Source: an uncultured Rickettsiales bacterium (lineage in GTDB: Bacteria; Pseudomonadota; Alphaproteobacteria; Rickettsiales; UBA1997). Taken from it: a DNA stretch of 52,283 bases. A program made the translations under genes and the position numbers. Positions 25,808-34,134 of the stretch are shown here, in pieces. The stretch spans positions 1-52,283 of the forward strand of contig CALXSG010000008.1 of assembly GCA_944391075.1 (NCBI GenBank). The letters run 5' to 3'. Position 1 is the stretch's first letter, and each line of letters begins with the position of its first letter. The notes beneath the pieces were generated by a model. The model did no database searches. It was not told the DNA's origin and saw only the letters and a list, made by a program, of their open reading frames with translations.

Positions 25808-26509
25808 TTAATTAATCTTTTTTATTTCTTCCTTTTCTTCTTTTGAAAATTTTTCCATTGAATAATTTAATGTAGTTTTTGAAATATTTTTTATATTTTC
25901 TTTAAGAAAATTTTTTAATAAATTTTTGTCTTTTTTGCCAACTTCTCTTAATAACCAACCAACAGCTTTATTAATTAAATCATTTTCATTTAATAATAAT
26001 TTCTTTGCAATTTTTAATGTAGGTTCATATATATTATTTCTTACAAAAATCATAGTTGAAACTATTGAGATTCGTCTTTCCCACAATGATTTAGAATTAG
26101 ATAAATTTAATAATATTTCATAATCAAGATTATTATAATTAAGAATATAATTACCTAAGATTTTATAGCAAGATAAATCAACTAAATCCCAATTATTTAT
26201 ATATTGAGTATTACTTAAATAAAAATTAATTATATCTTTTTTATTTGAATCTTGTTTATTAAATAATTCAATTAAAATAAATAAAGCTAATTCTCTTTTT
26301 TCGTGAAATTTTGAGTGCAATAATTTCTCAATTTCTTTTAAAGAAAAATAATTATATTTTTTTGCCAATTTTCTAATTTGTGGAACAGTGATACCTAAAA
26401 ATATATCACCTTCTCCATATTCACCAACACCAGTTTTAAAATATTTACTTAAAACTTTTGCCTTTTCTTCATTAGAAATTGCTAAAATTTCCTTTTCTAA
26501 TTCTTGCAT
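25808..26509 (-). CDS. AlkD-like DNA alkylation repair protein
   Basis: HEAT-repeat DNA glycosylase family that removes alkylated purines. Family markers: KYFKTGVGEYGEGDIFLGIT (residues 23-42) followed by VPQIRKLAKKY, the NNWDLVDLSCYKILG motif, WERRISIVST and GWLLREVGKKD. 233 residues is normal. It starts 5 bp after the end of gltX on the same strand, so is likely co-transcribed with it. Confidence 0.85.
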   Translation of the reverse strand: MQELEKEILAISNEEKAKVLSKYFKTGVGEYGEGDIFLGITVPQIRKLAKKYNYFSLKEIEKLLHSKFHEKRELALFILIELFNKQDSNKKDIINFYLSNTQYINNWDLVDLSCYKILGNYILNYNNLDYEILLNLSNSKSLWERRISIVSTMIFVRNNIYEPTLKIAKKLLLNENDLINKAVGWLLREVGKKDKNLLKNFLKENIKNISKTTLNYSMEKFSKEEKEEIKKIN

Positions 26510-26514
26510 AACTA

Positions 26515-28167
26515 TTAATTAAGAATTAAAGATAATCTTTTAATACTCTCATCTTTTCCTAAAACTTTCATAACAGAAAATAAGTCAGGACTATTTTTTC
26601 TGCCTGTAATTAAATATCTAAAAATAGCTACAAAATCACTAACTTTTCCTTTGTGAATTTCAGCATTGAATTCTTTGTTATTAATACAATAATTATACTT
26701 TTCTGCCATAGCTTTTATATTATTAAACCAATCATCATGATTTTGCATTAAGTTGTCATAATTATCTATGTATTCTTTAACTATTTTTTGTACTTCTGCT
26801 ATGTCTAAATTAGGCATATCATTTTTAAAATCTTCAAGTGTATAATTAAAATCAAAGAAATAAGAAATTTCATTATAAATTGTAGATAATGTTGAAAAAT
26901 CTTTTCTAACTCTATCACAGTCTTTTCTTTCAATTTCAAAAATTTTGATAAAATAATCTTTTTGATTCTGCATTTTATTTGCTAAATCTTTATTGAAAGA
27001 TAAAGCCCAAGTCAATAATCTATCATAAATTTCTTCTGCTGTTAAAGTAGCCATGAAGTCTTTACAAATGCTGTCTAATTTTTTGAAGTCAAATAAAGCT
27101 CCACTAACACCTAACTTTTTAATTTCAAATGGAAAATCTTTAAAAGTTGATTTAGGATTTTCTTTTTTCCAATCTTCATAATTAGAATTAGCAAGATTCA
27201 TTAAATAGTCTAAAATAACTTCCTTAGGATAACCTTTTTCAACAAAATATTGAAAGTTTGCTTCTGGATCTTTTCTTTTACTTAATTTTCTTTTTGCTCC
27301 GTTATCTAGTTTTTGAATTGGTGCTGGTTGAATATAAATAGGAACCTTCCAACCCATAGATTGAAATAATTGAATATGTAATGGAGTTGAAATAAACCAT
27401 TCATCAGTTCTAACAACATGAGTAGTACCCATTAAATGATCATCAATTAAATGTGCGAAATGGTATGTAGGTAGTCCATCAGATTTTAAAATAACAATAT
27501 CTAAATCATTTTCTGGCAACATTCTTTTACCTTTAATAGCATCTTCAAAAACTATTCTATTTGTAAAATTACCATTTGATTTAAAATATATAACATAAGG
27601 TTTGCCAGCATCTAAATAATCTTCAATTTGTTCTTCTGTTAAATTTCTTTCTCTTGCCCATAAACCATACAAACCTGTTCTAATTTTTAGTTTAGTTTGT
27701 TCTTCTCGCATTTTATCTAATTCTTCTTTTGTCATAAAGCTAGGGTATGCAAGATCTCTTTTTAGCAATTCTTTTACATAAGCTTTATAAATTTTTTCTC
27801 TTTTACTTTGAGTATATGGCCCATAATTTCCATATTCTTTTCCATCAAGTCTTAAACCTTCGTCAGTTTCAAGTCCGCAATAATCAAGAGTTTTTAAAAT
27901 AGCATCAAGTGCCCCTTCAACTTCTCTTTTTTGATCTGTATCTTCAATTCTTAAAATAAATATACCATTGTCTTTGTGTGCAATTCTTTCATCAGTCATA
28001 GCAGTCCATACTGTTCCAATATGCATAAAACCTGTTGGACTAGGTGCAATTCTAGTTATAACTTGACCTTCTGGCCTTTTAGGATACATTTTTTCAATTT
28101 CTTCTATTGAAGGTGTTTCATCTGGCACCAATCTATCAACTAACTCTTGTTTCATTTTTATTTTCAA
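26515..28167 (-). CDS. gltX: Glutamyl-tRNA synthetase, long type
   Basis: Class I synthetase charging tRNA-Glu. ITRIAPSPTGFMHIGTVW (residues 37-54) carries the HIGH motif; LRIEDTD, then KRKLSKRKDPEA (KMSKS). The 550-residue length, the N-terminal extension of about 38 residues, the ENDLDIVILKSDGLPTYHFA and DDHLMGTTHVVRTDEW stretches resemble the long clostridial-type GltX rather than the about 450-residue alphaproteobacterial enzymes. No glutaminyl-tRNA synthetase is in the window; whether this enzyme also misacylates tRNA-Gln cannot be told. A shorter second GltX elsewhere is possible. Confidence 0.94.
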   Translation of the reverse strand: MKIKMKQELVDRLVPDETPSIEEIEKMYPKRPEGQVITRIAPSPTGFMHIGTVWTAMTDERIAHKDNGIFILRIEDTDQKREVEGALDAILKTLDYCGLETDEGLRLDGKEYGNYGPYTQSKREKIYKAYVKELLKRDLAYPSFMTKEELDKMREEQTKLKIRTGLYGLWARERNLTEEQIEDYLDAGKPYVIYFKSNGNFTNRIVFEDAIKGKRMLPENDLDIVILKSDGLPTYHFAHLIDDHLMGTTHVVRTDEWFISTPLHIQLFQSMGWKVPIYIQPAPIQKLDNGAKRKLSKRKDPEANFQYFVEKGYPKEVILDYLMNLANSNYEDWKKENPKSTFKDFPFEIKKLGVSGALFDFKKLDSICKDFMATLTAEEIYDRLLTWALSFNKDLANKMQNQKDYFIKIFEIERKDCDRVRKDFSTLSTIYNEISYFFDFNYTLEDFKNDMPNLDIAEVQKIVKEYIDNYDNLMQNHDDWFNNIKAMAEKYNYCINNKEFNAEIHKGKVSDFVAIFRYLITGRKNSPDLFSVMKVLGKDESIKRLSLILN

Positions 28168-28229
28168 TATTTATTAATATCAAAATAATATTATTCTTTT
28201 TTAAAAAATCAATATTTCAAGTGTTTTTA

Positions 28230-28997
28230 TTATTTTTCTTTTGATTTTGATAAATCATATTCTACCCATTTTGCAATTTTTAAAAATCTAAAATATGATA
28301 AAACCATAGCTCTAATAAAACCAAAACTTCCATATGCAAAATATCTTTGAATAAAATAATATTTAAAAAATTGTCTAGGAAATTCTGTTATTAATCTAAT
28401 TTTGCCATAATGTTTATTTTCCTTTATAGCTGTATTTACTAATTCGCTACTATGTAAATTATATTTGTTTACAGAATCAAAAATTGTTAAGAAACAATAG
28501 TGCAATATATAATTTTTTAATTGGCCTATCTTATTAGTATTAGAAATATCAACCCTATCTTTATTCATTAAATCTTTTGGAATTGTGCAAACTTTTCTAT
28601 TATAAAGTCTTACAGGGTTAAATTTTCTAACAAAAAAGTTTGGTTTTGTTGAATATGGTGGCATATCAACAATTTTTATTTTATAGGCATCATACACACA
28701 ATTTTCTTTTAATTTATTTATTTCGTTTATTAAATTATTAGATAAAACTTCATCTGCATCAATCATTAAAACAAAATCATTTTTGCATTGTTCTTGTGCA
28801 AAATATTTTTGATCACAATAACTAATCCATTTATTAAAAACAAACTTGCAATTATATTTTTTTGCAATTTCTTCTGTTTTATCAGTACTTCCACTATCAA
28901 CAATAACTATTTCATCAGCTACTTGTTTTACAGCTTCAAGTGTTTTAGGTAATCTTTTTTCTTCATTTAATGTAACAATATAAGCAGAAATTTTCAT
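28230..28997 (-). CDS. Family 2 glycosyltransferase, WaaE-like
   Basis: GT-A fold enzyme using a nucleotide sugar. ISAYIVTLNEEKRLPKTLEA at residues 3-22, then EIVIVDSGSTDKTEEIA and the DxD motif in LMIDADEVLS (about 75-84). The arrangement is that of LPS-core WaaE/KdtX beta-glucosyltransferases, so LPS core synthesis is likely. 255 residues, no membrane helix. Lies 53 bp beyond the rho stop, with the rho terminator between. Confidence 0.85.
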   Translation of the reverse strand: MKISAYIVTLNEEKRLPKTLEAVKQVADEIVIVDSGSTDKTEEIAKKYNCKFVFNKWISYCDQKYFAQEQCKNDFVLMIDADEVLSNNLINEINKLKENCVYDAYKIKIVDMPPYSTKPNFFVRKFNPVRLYNRKVCTIPKDLMNKDRVDISNTNKIGQLKNYILHYCFLTIFDSVNKYNLHSSELVNTAIKENKHYGKIRLITEFPRQFFKYYFIQRYFAYGSFGFIRAMVLSYFRFLKIAKWVEYDLSKSKEK

Positions 28998-29021
28998 ATT
29001 TTTCCTTTAAAAATAAATAAA

Positions 29022-29044
29022 ATTTCCCCTTAAAAAGGGGAAAT
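29022..29044 (-). terminator. rho terminator
   Basis: 10-bp arms ATTTCCCCTT / AAGGGGAAAT, 3-nt loop, T-rich tail in the - direction, 7 bp past the rho stop. Confidence 0.85.
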
Positions 29045-29050
29045 AGAAAA

Positions 29051-30814
29051 TTAAGAATTCATTGTTTCAAAAAATTCATCATTATTTTTCGTATTTTTCA
29101 TCTTATCTTTTAAGAATTCCATTGCTTCAACACTATTCATAGATGTTAATATCTTTCTAAGCATCCAAGTTTTAGACAATCTAGCTTTATCAATAAGTAG
29201 ATCTTCTTTTCTTGTGCCAGATTTTGTAATATCCATAGCAGGGAAAATTCTTTTATCAGATAATTTTCTGTCTAAAATAATTTCTGAGTTTCCGGTTCCT
29301 TTAAATTCTTCAAAAATAACTTCATCCATTTTTGAACCTGTTTCAATTAAAGCTGTGGCAATAATTGTTAAAGAACCGCCTTCTTCTATATTTCTCGCAG
29401 CCCCAAAAAATCTTTTAGGTTTTTGTAAAGCATTAGCATCAACACCACCTGTCAAAACTTTTCCAGAAGATGGAATAACATTATTATAAGCTCTTGCAAG
29501 TCTAGTAATTGAATCTAATAAAATTATAACATCTTTTTTATATTCAACTAATCTTTTAGCTTTTTCAATAACTATTTCAGCTAATTGTACATGTCTATGT
29601 GCTGGTTCATCAAATGTAGAACTAATAACTTCACCTTTAACAGATCTAGCCATATCTGTAACTTCTTCTGGCCTTTCATCAATTAACAATACCATCAAAT
29701 AAGCATCAGGATGTGCTTTTGTAATTGAATGTGCTATATTTTGCATTAAAACAGTTTTACCAGTTCTAGGTGGAGCAACAATTAAAGCTCTTTGTCCTTT
29801 ACCCATAGGTGTGATCATGTCAATAATTCTAGAACTATCATCGCCTTTTACTAAATAAGCTTCTTCATTTTCTAATTGTAATTTTTTATCAGGAAATAAT
29901 GGGGTTAGTTCTTCAAACCTTGGCCTTAATTTCAAACCAGAAGGATCTAAAAAATTCACCTCCATAATTTTAACTAATGAAAAATATTTTTCACTTTTTT
30001 TAGGAGCCTTTACTTCTCCTTTTACTAAATCGCCAGTTCTTAAACCAAACTTTTTAATTTGATTAGGTGATACATAAATATCATCAGGACCCGCAACATA
30101 ATTGCTAAATTGAGATCTTAAAAAACCAAAACCATCAGGTAAAATTTCTAATACACCTTCGCCTATAATTATATTAGCAGGATTTACATTTGAAAAACTT
30201 TTAAGAATTGCGTATATCATATCTTGTTTATTAAGATCTGAAATATTATTTAATTCATATTTCTCAGCCATAGCGTACAATTCTTCATGCTTCATATTTT
30301 TTAAATCATTAAACTCTACGGTTTCTGGTGGAGGCAATGGTTTTTCTTCTCTTGTTTCTTCAGTATCTGTTGTGCTATTTTCAATACAAGCTTCATTTTG
30401 ATTGTTGAATTTTTCTAAATCATCATTACTTTTATATACATTATTCTCTTCAACAATATTTTGAACATTATTAGAAATTTCATTATTCATTTGAAAATTA
30501 TTCTCAAAATCACTTTTATCATTATTTAATGCATTTTGATTTTCTTTAAATGATTCCGTATTAATATTATTTTTTTCAATATCATCTTCTTTTACTTCAA
30601 CTTTCTTTCTTTTTAATACAGTCTTTTTAGGAGTATCATTATTTGAAAAAATAACAGCCTCTTCATCATTTTTTTTATTTAAACTGTTTATAATTTCTTG
30701 ATTATCAATCTTACTTTTTAAAACAAGTTTCTTCTTTGTTTTAACAACATTTTGATCTGGTAATTCATTATTTTCTAATGATTCTCCATTAACTAAACTA
30801 CTATTATTATCCAT
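29051..30814 (-). CDS. rho: Transcription termination factor Rho with long Asn-rich N-terminal extension
   Basis: Hexameric RNA helicase. The conserved core starts at about residue 168 (Rho-[20 protein letters not shown]), followed by the RNA-binding cold-shock-like domain ([15 protein letters not shown], 220-234), Walker A APPRTGKT (347-354), [11 protein letters not shown] and the C-terminal SGTRKEDLL. The usual Rho is about 420 residues; this has 587, nearly all of the excess being residues 1-167: low-complexity Asn/Asp/Glu with basic patches ([22 protein letters not shown]). Divergent from ssb. Confidence 0.96.
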   Translation of the reverse strand: MDNNSSLVNGESLENNELPDQNVVKTKKKLVLKSKIDNQEIINSLNKKNDEEAVIFSNNDTPKKTVLKRKKVEVKEDDIEKNNINTESFKENQNALNNDKSDFENNFQMNNEISNNVQNIVEENNVYKSNDDLEKFNNQNEACIENSTTDTEETREEKPLPPPETVEFNDLKNMKHEELYAMAEKYELNNISDLNKQDMIYAILKSFSNVNPANIIIGEGVLEILPDGFGFLRSQFSNYVAGPDDIYVSPNQIKKFGLRTGDLVKGEVKAPKKSEKYFSLVKIMEVNFLDPSGLKLRPRFEELTPLFPDKKLQLENEEAYLVKGDDSSRIIDMITPMGKGQRALIVAPPRTGKTVLMQNIAHSITKAHPDAYLMVLLIDERPEEVTDMARSVKGEVISSTFDEPAHRHVQLAEIVIEKAKRLVEYKKDVIILLDSITRLARAYNNVIPSSGKVLTGGVDANALQKPKRFFGAARNIEEGGSLTIIATALIETGSKMDEVIFEEFKGTGNSEIILDRKLSDKRIFPAMDITKSGTRKEDLLIDKARLSKTWMLRKILTSMNSVEAMEFLKDKMKNTKNNDEFFETMNS

Positions 30815-30890
30815 ATGTAAATATTATTATTATTTTAAGATTATTTTTATTGAAATTGATTTTTAAATAAAAATCGGTAACACATAAATT

Positions 30891-30916
30891 ATTATAGTCT
30901 TTTTCAAAAAAGTCAA
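30891..30916 (-). promoter_or_regulatory. Probable rho promoter
   Basis: TTGACT on the - strand (plus 30911-30916) in the context TTTCTTGACT; TATAAT at plus 30891-30896 is only 14 bp away, while AATAAT gives the normal 17-bp spacing. About 75 bp before the rho start. Confidence 0.45.
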
Positions 30917-30986
30917 GAAAAAATATTTATATTGATTTTTTATTTTTTTATTAGTAATTTTAAATATATCAAAAAAGTAAATTAAA

Positions 30987-31457
30987 ATGGCAGTAAATAA
31001 AGTAATTTTAATAGGAAACGTTGGAAAAGATCCAGAAGTTAGGACAATGAGCAACGGTAATGACGTAGCCACATTTAGTTTAGCGACTACAGATGTTTGG
31101 AAAGACAAAACAACTCATGAAAGAAAAGAAAAAACCGAATGGCATAGAATAGTTGTTTATAGCCCAGGTTTAGCAAATATTGTTAAACTTTATGTTAAAA
31201 AAGGTACCAAACTATATTTAGAAGGTGCCTTACAAACTAGAAAATGGGTTAGCAACGACGGTATAGAAAAGTATGCTACAGAAGTTGTTTTACAAGGTTT
31301 TAATGCTGTATTGCAAATATTAGATGCTAGAAATTCTACATCAAATAATGCGCAACAAATGGATCCTGCTGAGCTTGAATCATTAGAACATGAAGCAGAA
31401 GTAATGGACGCTAGTGAATTTGTTGACACAAAAATAGACGACGATATCCCATTTTAA
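30987..31457 (+). CDS. ssb: Single-stranded DNA-binding protein
   Basis: OB-fold protein of replication, recombination and repair. Starts AVNKVILIGNVGKDPEVR, with RKEKTEWHRIVVYS and LYLEGALQTRKW in the fold (about residues 1-110). The tail is short and acidic and ends DDDIPF, the partner-binding tip. 156 residues is normal. Candidate promoter TTGATT (30932-30937), 17 bp, TAATTT (30955-30960). Strong terminator follows at 31484. Confidence 0.97.
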   Translation: MAVNKVILIGNVGKDPEVRTMSNGNDVATFSLATTDVWKDKTTHERKEKTEWHRIVVYSPGLANIVKLYVKKGTKLYLEGALQTRKWVSNDGIEKYATEVVLQGFNAVLQILDARNSTSNNAQQMDPAELESLEHEAEVMDASEFVDTKIDDDIPF

Positions 31458-31483
31458 TAAGATATTACATCAACAAAATATTT

Positions 31484-31508
31484 AAAAATCACCAAAATGG
31501 TGATTTTT
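31484..31508 (+). terminator. ssb terminator
   Basis: 11-bp perfect arms AAAAATCACCA / TGGTGATTTTT with a 3-nt loop and trailing Ts, 27 bp after the stop. Confidence 0.9.
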
Positions 31509-31553
31509 ATTTTTATATCAATAAATTTCTTGTGTTTTAATATTGTTTATATA

Positions 31554-31577
31554 GACTTTAAATAAGTCAACTATACT
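31554..31577 (+). promoter_or_regulatory. nagB -10 region with adjacent palindrome (possible operator)
   Basis: GACTT(TAAAT)AAGTC at 31554-31568 abuts TATACT at 31572-31577, only 7 bp before the nagB ATG, so the transcript would have almost no leader. No clear -35 is seen. Weakly supported. Confidence 0.3.
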
Positions 31578-31584
31578 GAATCAT

Positions 31585-32379
31585 ATGAGAGTAGTAATCA
31601 AAAATAATTATGAAGAATGCAGTAAATGGACTGCTGAATACATAGCCAATAAAATCAATGAATCTCAAAAAATCAATAAAGACAAACCTTTTGTATTAGG
31701 TTTGCCTACCGGTTCTACTCCACTTGGAACATATAAAAATTTAATTTCAATGTGTCAAAATGGTTTAGTTTCATTCAAAAATGTTATTACATTTAATATG
31801 GATGAATATGTAAATTTACCAGAAGATAATGAACAGAGTTATCACTATTTTATGTGGAATAATTTTTTCAAATTTATAGATATTCAAAAAGAAAATGTTA
31901 ATATTTTAAATGGCATGACAAAAGATATAAAAGCAGAATGTGAAAATTATGAAGAAAAAATAAAAGCTTGCGGTGGTATTGATTTATTTTTCGGCGGTGT
32001 TGGAACAGATGGACACATTGCTTTTAATGAACCATATTCTTCTTTAACATCTAGAACTGATATGAAAATGTTAAATTCTAATACTATAAAAGATAATTCT
32101 AGATTTTTTAATAATGATATAAATAAAACACCTAAAACAGCTTTAACTGTCGGTATTGGAACAATAATGGATGCAAAAGAAGTTCTTATTATGGCTAATG
32201 GACTTGCAAAAGCAAAGGCTATTTATGATGCAATAGAAGGCCCTATTACACAAGCCTCAACTATTAGTGCTCTTCAAATGCATCAAAACGCCATAATAGT
32301 TTGCGATGAAGATGCTACAAATGAATTAAAAGTTAAAACAGTAAAATATTTTAAAGATATGGAAAAACATATATTATAA
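31585..32379 (+). CDS. nagB: Glucosamine-6-phosphate deaminase
   Basis: Converts glucosamine-6-phosphate to fructose-6-phosphate and ammonia, feeding amino-sugars into glycolysis. Motifs: LGLPTGSTPLGTYKNLI (about residues 38-54), TFNMDEYVNLP with the catalytic Asp, FGGVGTDGHIAFNEP with the catalytic Asp and His, and SRFF. 264 residues is the usual length. No nagA or transporter lies beside it. The gene stands alone between ssb and the second prepilin-like gene. Confidence 0.95.
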   Translation: MRVVIKNNYEECSKWTAEYIANKINESQKINKDKPFVLGLPTGSTPLGTYKNLISMCQNGLVSFKNVITFNMDEYVNLPEDNEQSYHYFMWNNFFKFIDIQKENVNILNGMTKDIKAECENYEEKIKACGGIDLFFGGVGTDGHIAFNEPYSSLTSRTDMKMLNSNTIKDNSRFFNNDINKTPKTALTVGIGTIMDAKEVLIMANGLAKAKAIYDAIEGPITQASTISALQMHQNAIIVCDEDATNELKVKTVKYFKDMEKHIL

Positions 32380-32389
32380 ATATAATTTA

Positions 32390-32451
32390 TTGACTTTTTA
32401 AATAAAAATATTTTAATAATAATATTAATAAAAATATTATTATTAAAATAT
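32390..32451 (+). promoter_or_regulatory. Promoter-like box and 19-bp hairpin abutting the second prepilin ATG
   Basis: TTGACT at 32390-32395 is followed by a perfect inverted repeat, arms 32408-32426 and 32433-32451 (ATATTTTAATAATAATATT and its complement), 6-nt loop. The right arm ends on the base before the ATG at 32452. It could end nagB transcripts (no T run) or mask the prepilin start. Confidence 0.5.
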
Positions 32452-33274
32452 ATGCAAACAAAATTATATCAAAATTTTACTAAAAAAGTATCCCCCCCCC
32501 CTCAAATTCTTAACTTCTAATTTTTTAAATAAAACTACTTTTAAAGAATTAACCAACAAAAAATCAAAAAAAACTCAAAATATATTAGCTTTTTCTCTTA
32601 TTGAATTATCAATAGTTTTAATTATAATTGGTTTACTTGTAGCAGGCGTAACAGGTGGTGCTAGTCTTATTGAGAGCGCTAAAATAAGAAGTATTATAAA
32701 TACTTTTCAAGATACAGAAAGACAAATATATATTTTTAGAGTTGCAAAGGATAGATTACCAGGTGATTGTAATAATGATAACTCTTTTATATGCAATTTC
32801 CCATCCCCATATGATGGCAGTAATGCAAAATATGGTATACCAAATAAAATATCCGCTCCATTTGTTGATTTATATTTAGCAGGAATTAGTGAATTTCAAC
32901 CAATCAATACAGATAAAATTATAGCACGAGATCAAAATGGTATTCTTGATAATAGCATAAATGCAGTGCCAACATTATTAAATAATACAAATTATCCAAT
33001 TACAATAACTCCTGCTGCTGGTTCATCAAATATAGAACATTTTAGATATAATACAAACCCCAATAGAGTAACTGTAGAATTTAGTTCATATACAGAACCA
33101 TTTTCTGCTGAATTTTCTAAAAAGATTGATTTAAAATTTGACGATGGCCAATATAACTTAGGGGTTATAAGAAGTGCTTGTTCAAAAGAAGATCTTATAA
33201 ATCTTTTTATAGAACCATATAATACAGCGACTTTGTGTTATAAAGTTGTTTATCAGACAAATATAGAACAATAA
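32452..33274 (+). pseudogene. Second prepilin-like gene, frame broken at a C10 tract (phase-off or slippage-dependent)
   Basis: ATG at 32452 reads MQTKLYQNFTKKVSPPP then leaves the prepilin frame and stops at 32520. With nine Cs instead of ten it would read KKVSPPLKFLTSNF and continue to 33274, giving about 273 residues. That frame carries AFSLIELSIVLIIIGLL, the prepilin cleavage and N-methyl helix motif (Ala|Phe, Glu at +5), then VTGGASLIESAK and a variable domain with one C-terminal Cys pair. Unlike the copy at 2921 it has no ATG, GTG or TTG in the prepilin frame upstream of the helix, so it cannot be made as written without frameshifting. It converges with rnpB, 10 bp away. Confidence 0.75.
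32492..32501. repeat. Homopolymer C10 tract in second prepilin gene
   Basis: Ten Cs at the same position relative to the prepilin helix as the tract at 2973-2982, with the same flank (tcaaattcttaacttctaat). Nine would restore the frame. Confidence 0.9.
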
Positions 33275-33284
33275 AAGTATAAAA

Positions 33285-33652
33285 TTGGTAGGAACGTACA
33301 CTGGGTTCTGTTATGATAATCATTAATCTAGAATTATAATCGCTTATAATTTCAATCTACCCACCTTTGCCTTGTGTGAGAGACACTCTATATAAAATAT
33401 AGACGGCAAAACTTGGTATTTCATCTAGTGGGGTTTACTGTAAAAAATATTCCTATTTTTTACGATAAGATCTTACCTTATCTTCTCACCCTTACCTTTT
33501 CAGGCGGTTTATTTTCTTTAAGCACTTTCCCTATCCTTACGGACGATGGTCTTTCACCATCACTATTCTCTCATGATGCCCAGACTTTCCTCTCGTTTTC
33601 ATCTTAATATTTAAAAAATATTAGAAAAACCAGCGATTATCCTTCCTACCAA
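33285..33652 (-). ncRNA. rnpB: RNase P RNA (catalytic subunit, bacterial type A-like)
   Basis: On the - strand the 5' end TTGGTAGGAA pairs perfectly with the 3' end TTCCTACCAA (helix P1). Inside are the near-universal GAGGAAAGTCTGGGC (one change from the usual GAGGAAAGTCCGGGC), AAACCGCC, GGTAAGGGTGAGA, AAACCCCACT and, near the 3' end, ACAGAACCC. About 368 nt. This RNA processes tRNA 5' ends. A promoter at 33661-33688 places the start at about 33652. Confidence 0.95.
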
Positions 33653-33660
33653 TAAAATAA

Positions 33661-33688
33661 ATGATACAATATATTCTATTAAAGTCAA
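33661..33688 (-). promoter_or_regulatory. rnpB promoter
   Basis: - strand TTTCTTGACT with TTGACT at plus 33683-33688, 16-bp spacer, TATCAT at plus 33661-33666. The expected start, about 8 nt on, is the first base of helix P1. Confidence 0.7.
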
Positions 33689-34000
33689 GAAACATAATAT
33701 AATTTACATTGATTTTTTATTAGTAAAATAAACAATAAGTATAAAACATTAATTAATACTTATGAATAAATATAAATAATTCAAACTTTTATCTCAAAAC
33801 CTTATTAAAATATATATACATAAATTTTTGATTGTTTTAATTTTATTATTACTATTTGTAATATAATAATATTATTTAAATATAAAATAATTTCATTAAT
33901 TTAATATTAATAATCCATCATATATCACCTATGAATTTTGTCGTTTAACTCCAACTAATAACACTCCCAACATCGTCTTGTAAGAACCCACATACACATT
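33689..34000. other. AT-rich gene-free stretch
   Basis: No gene, RNA or clear hairpin is visible. It begins with a sequence (ttgattttttattagtaa) also found beside the rho promoter near 30.93-30.96 kb, suggesting a recurring promoter-side segment. Confidence 0.5.
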
Positions 34001-34134
34001 GTCATTGCGAGAGTTGCTTACAACAAGTGGCAATCTCGTTATTCTTGGTTCGTCATTGCGAAGGCCAAAGGCCTGTGGCAATCTCGTTATTCTTGGCTCG
34101 TCATTGCGAGACTTCGCAGAAGTCGTGGCAATCT
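34001..34134. repeat. Three REP-like palindromic units in a row
   Basis: Units of about 34-36 bp running GTCATTGCGA ... GTGGCAATCT at 34001-34036, 34051-34084 and 34099-34134, the last two joined by cgttattcttggctcg-type linkers. Each can fold on itself through ATTGC/GCAAT and, where present, AAGGCC/GGCCT. Confidence 0.85.

Noticed and set aside
33413..33607. A 64-codon forward frame
   Set aside because: It runs antisense through the conserved core of RNase P RNA.
34001..34134. CRISPR-like array (34-bp repeats with short spacers)
   Set aside because: The linkers are nearly identical to each other, the units are palindromic and divergent, and there are no cas genes.
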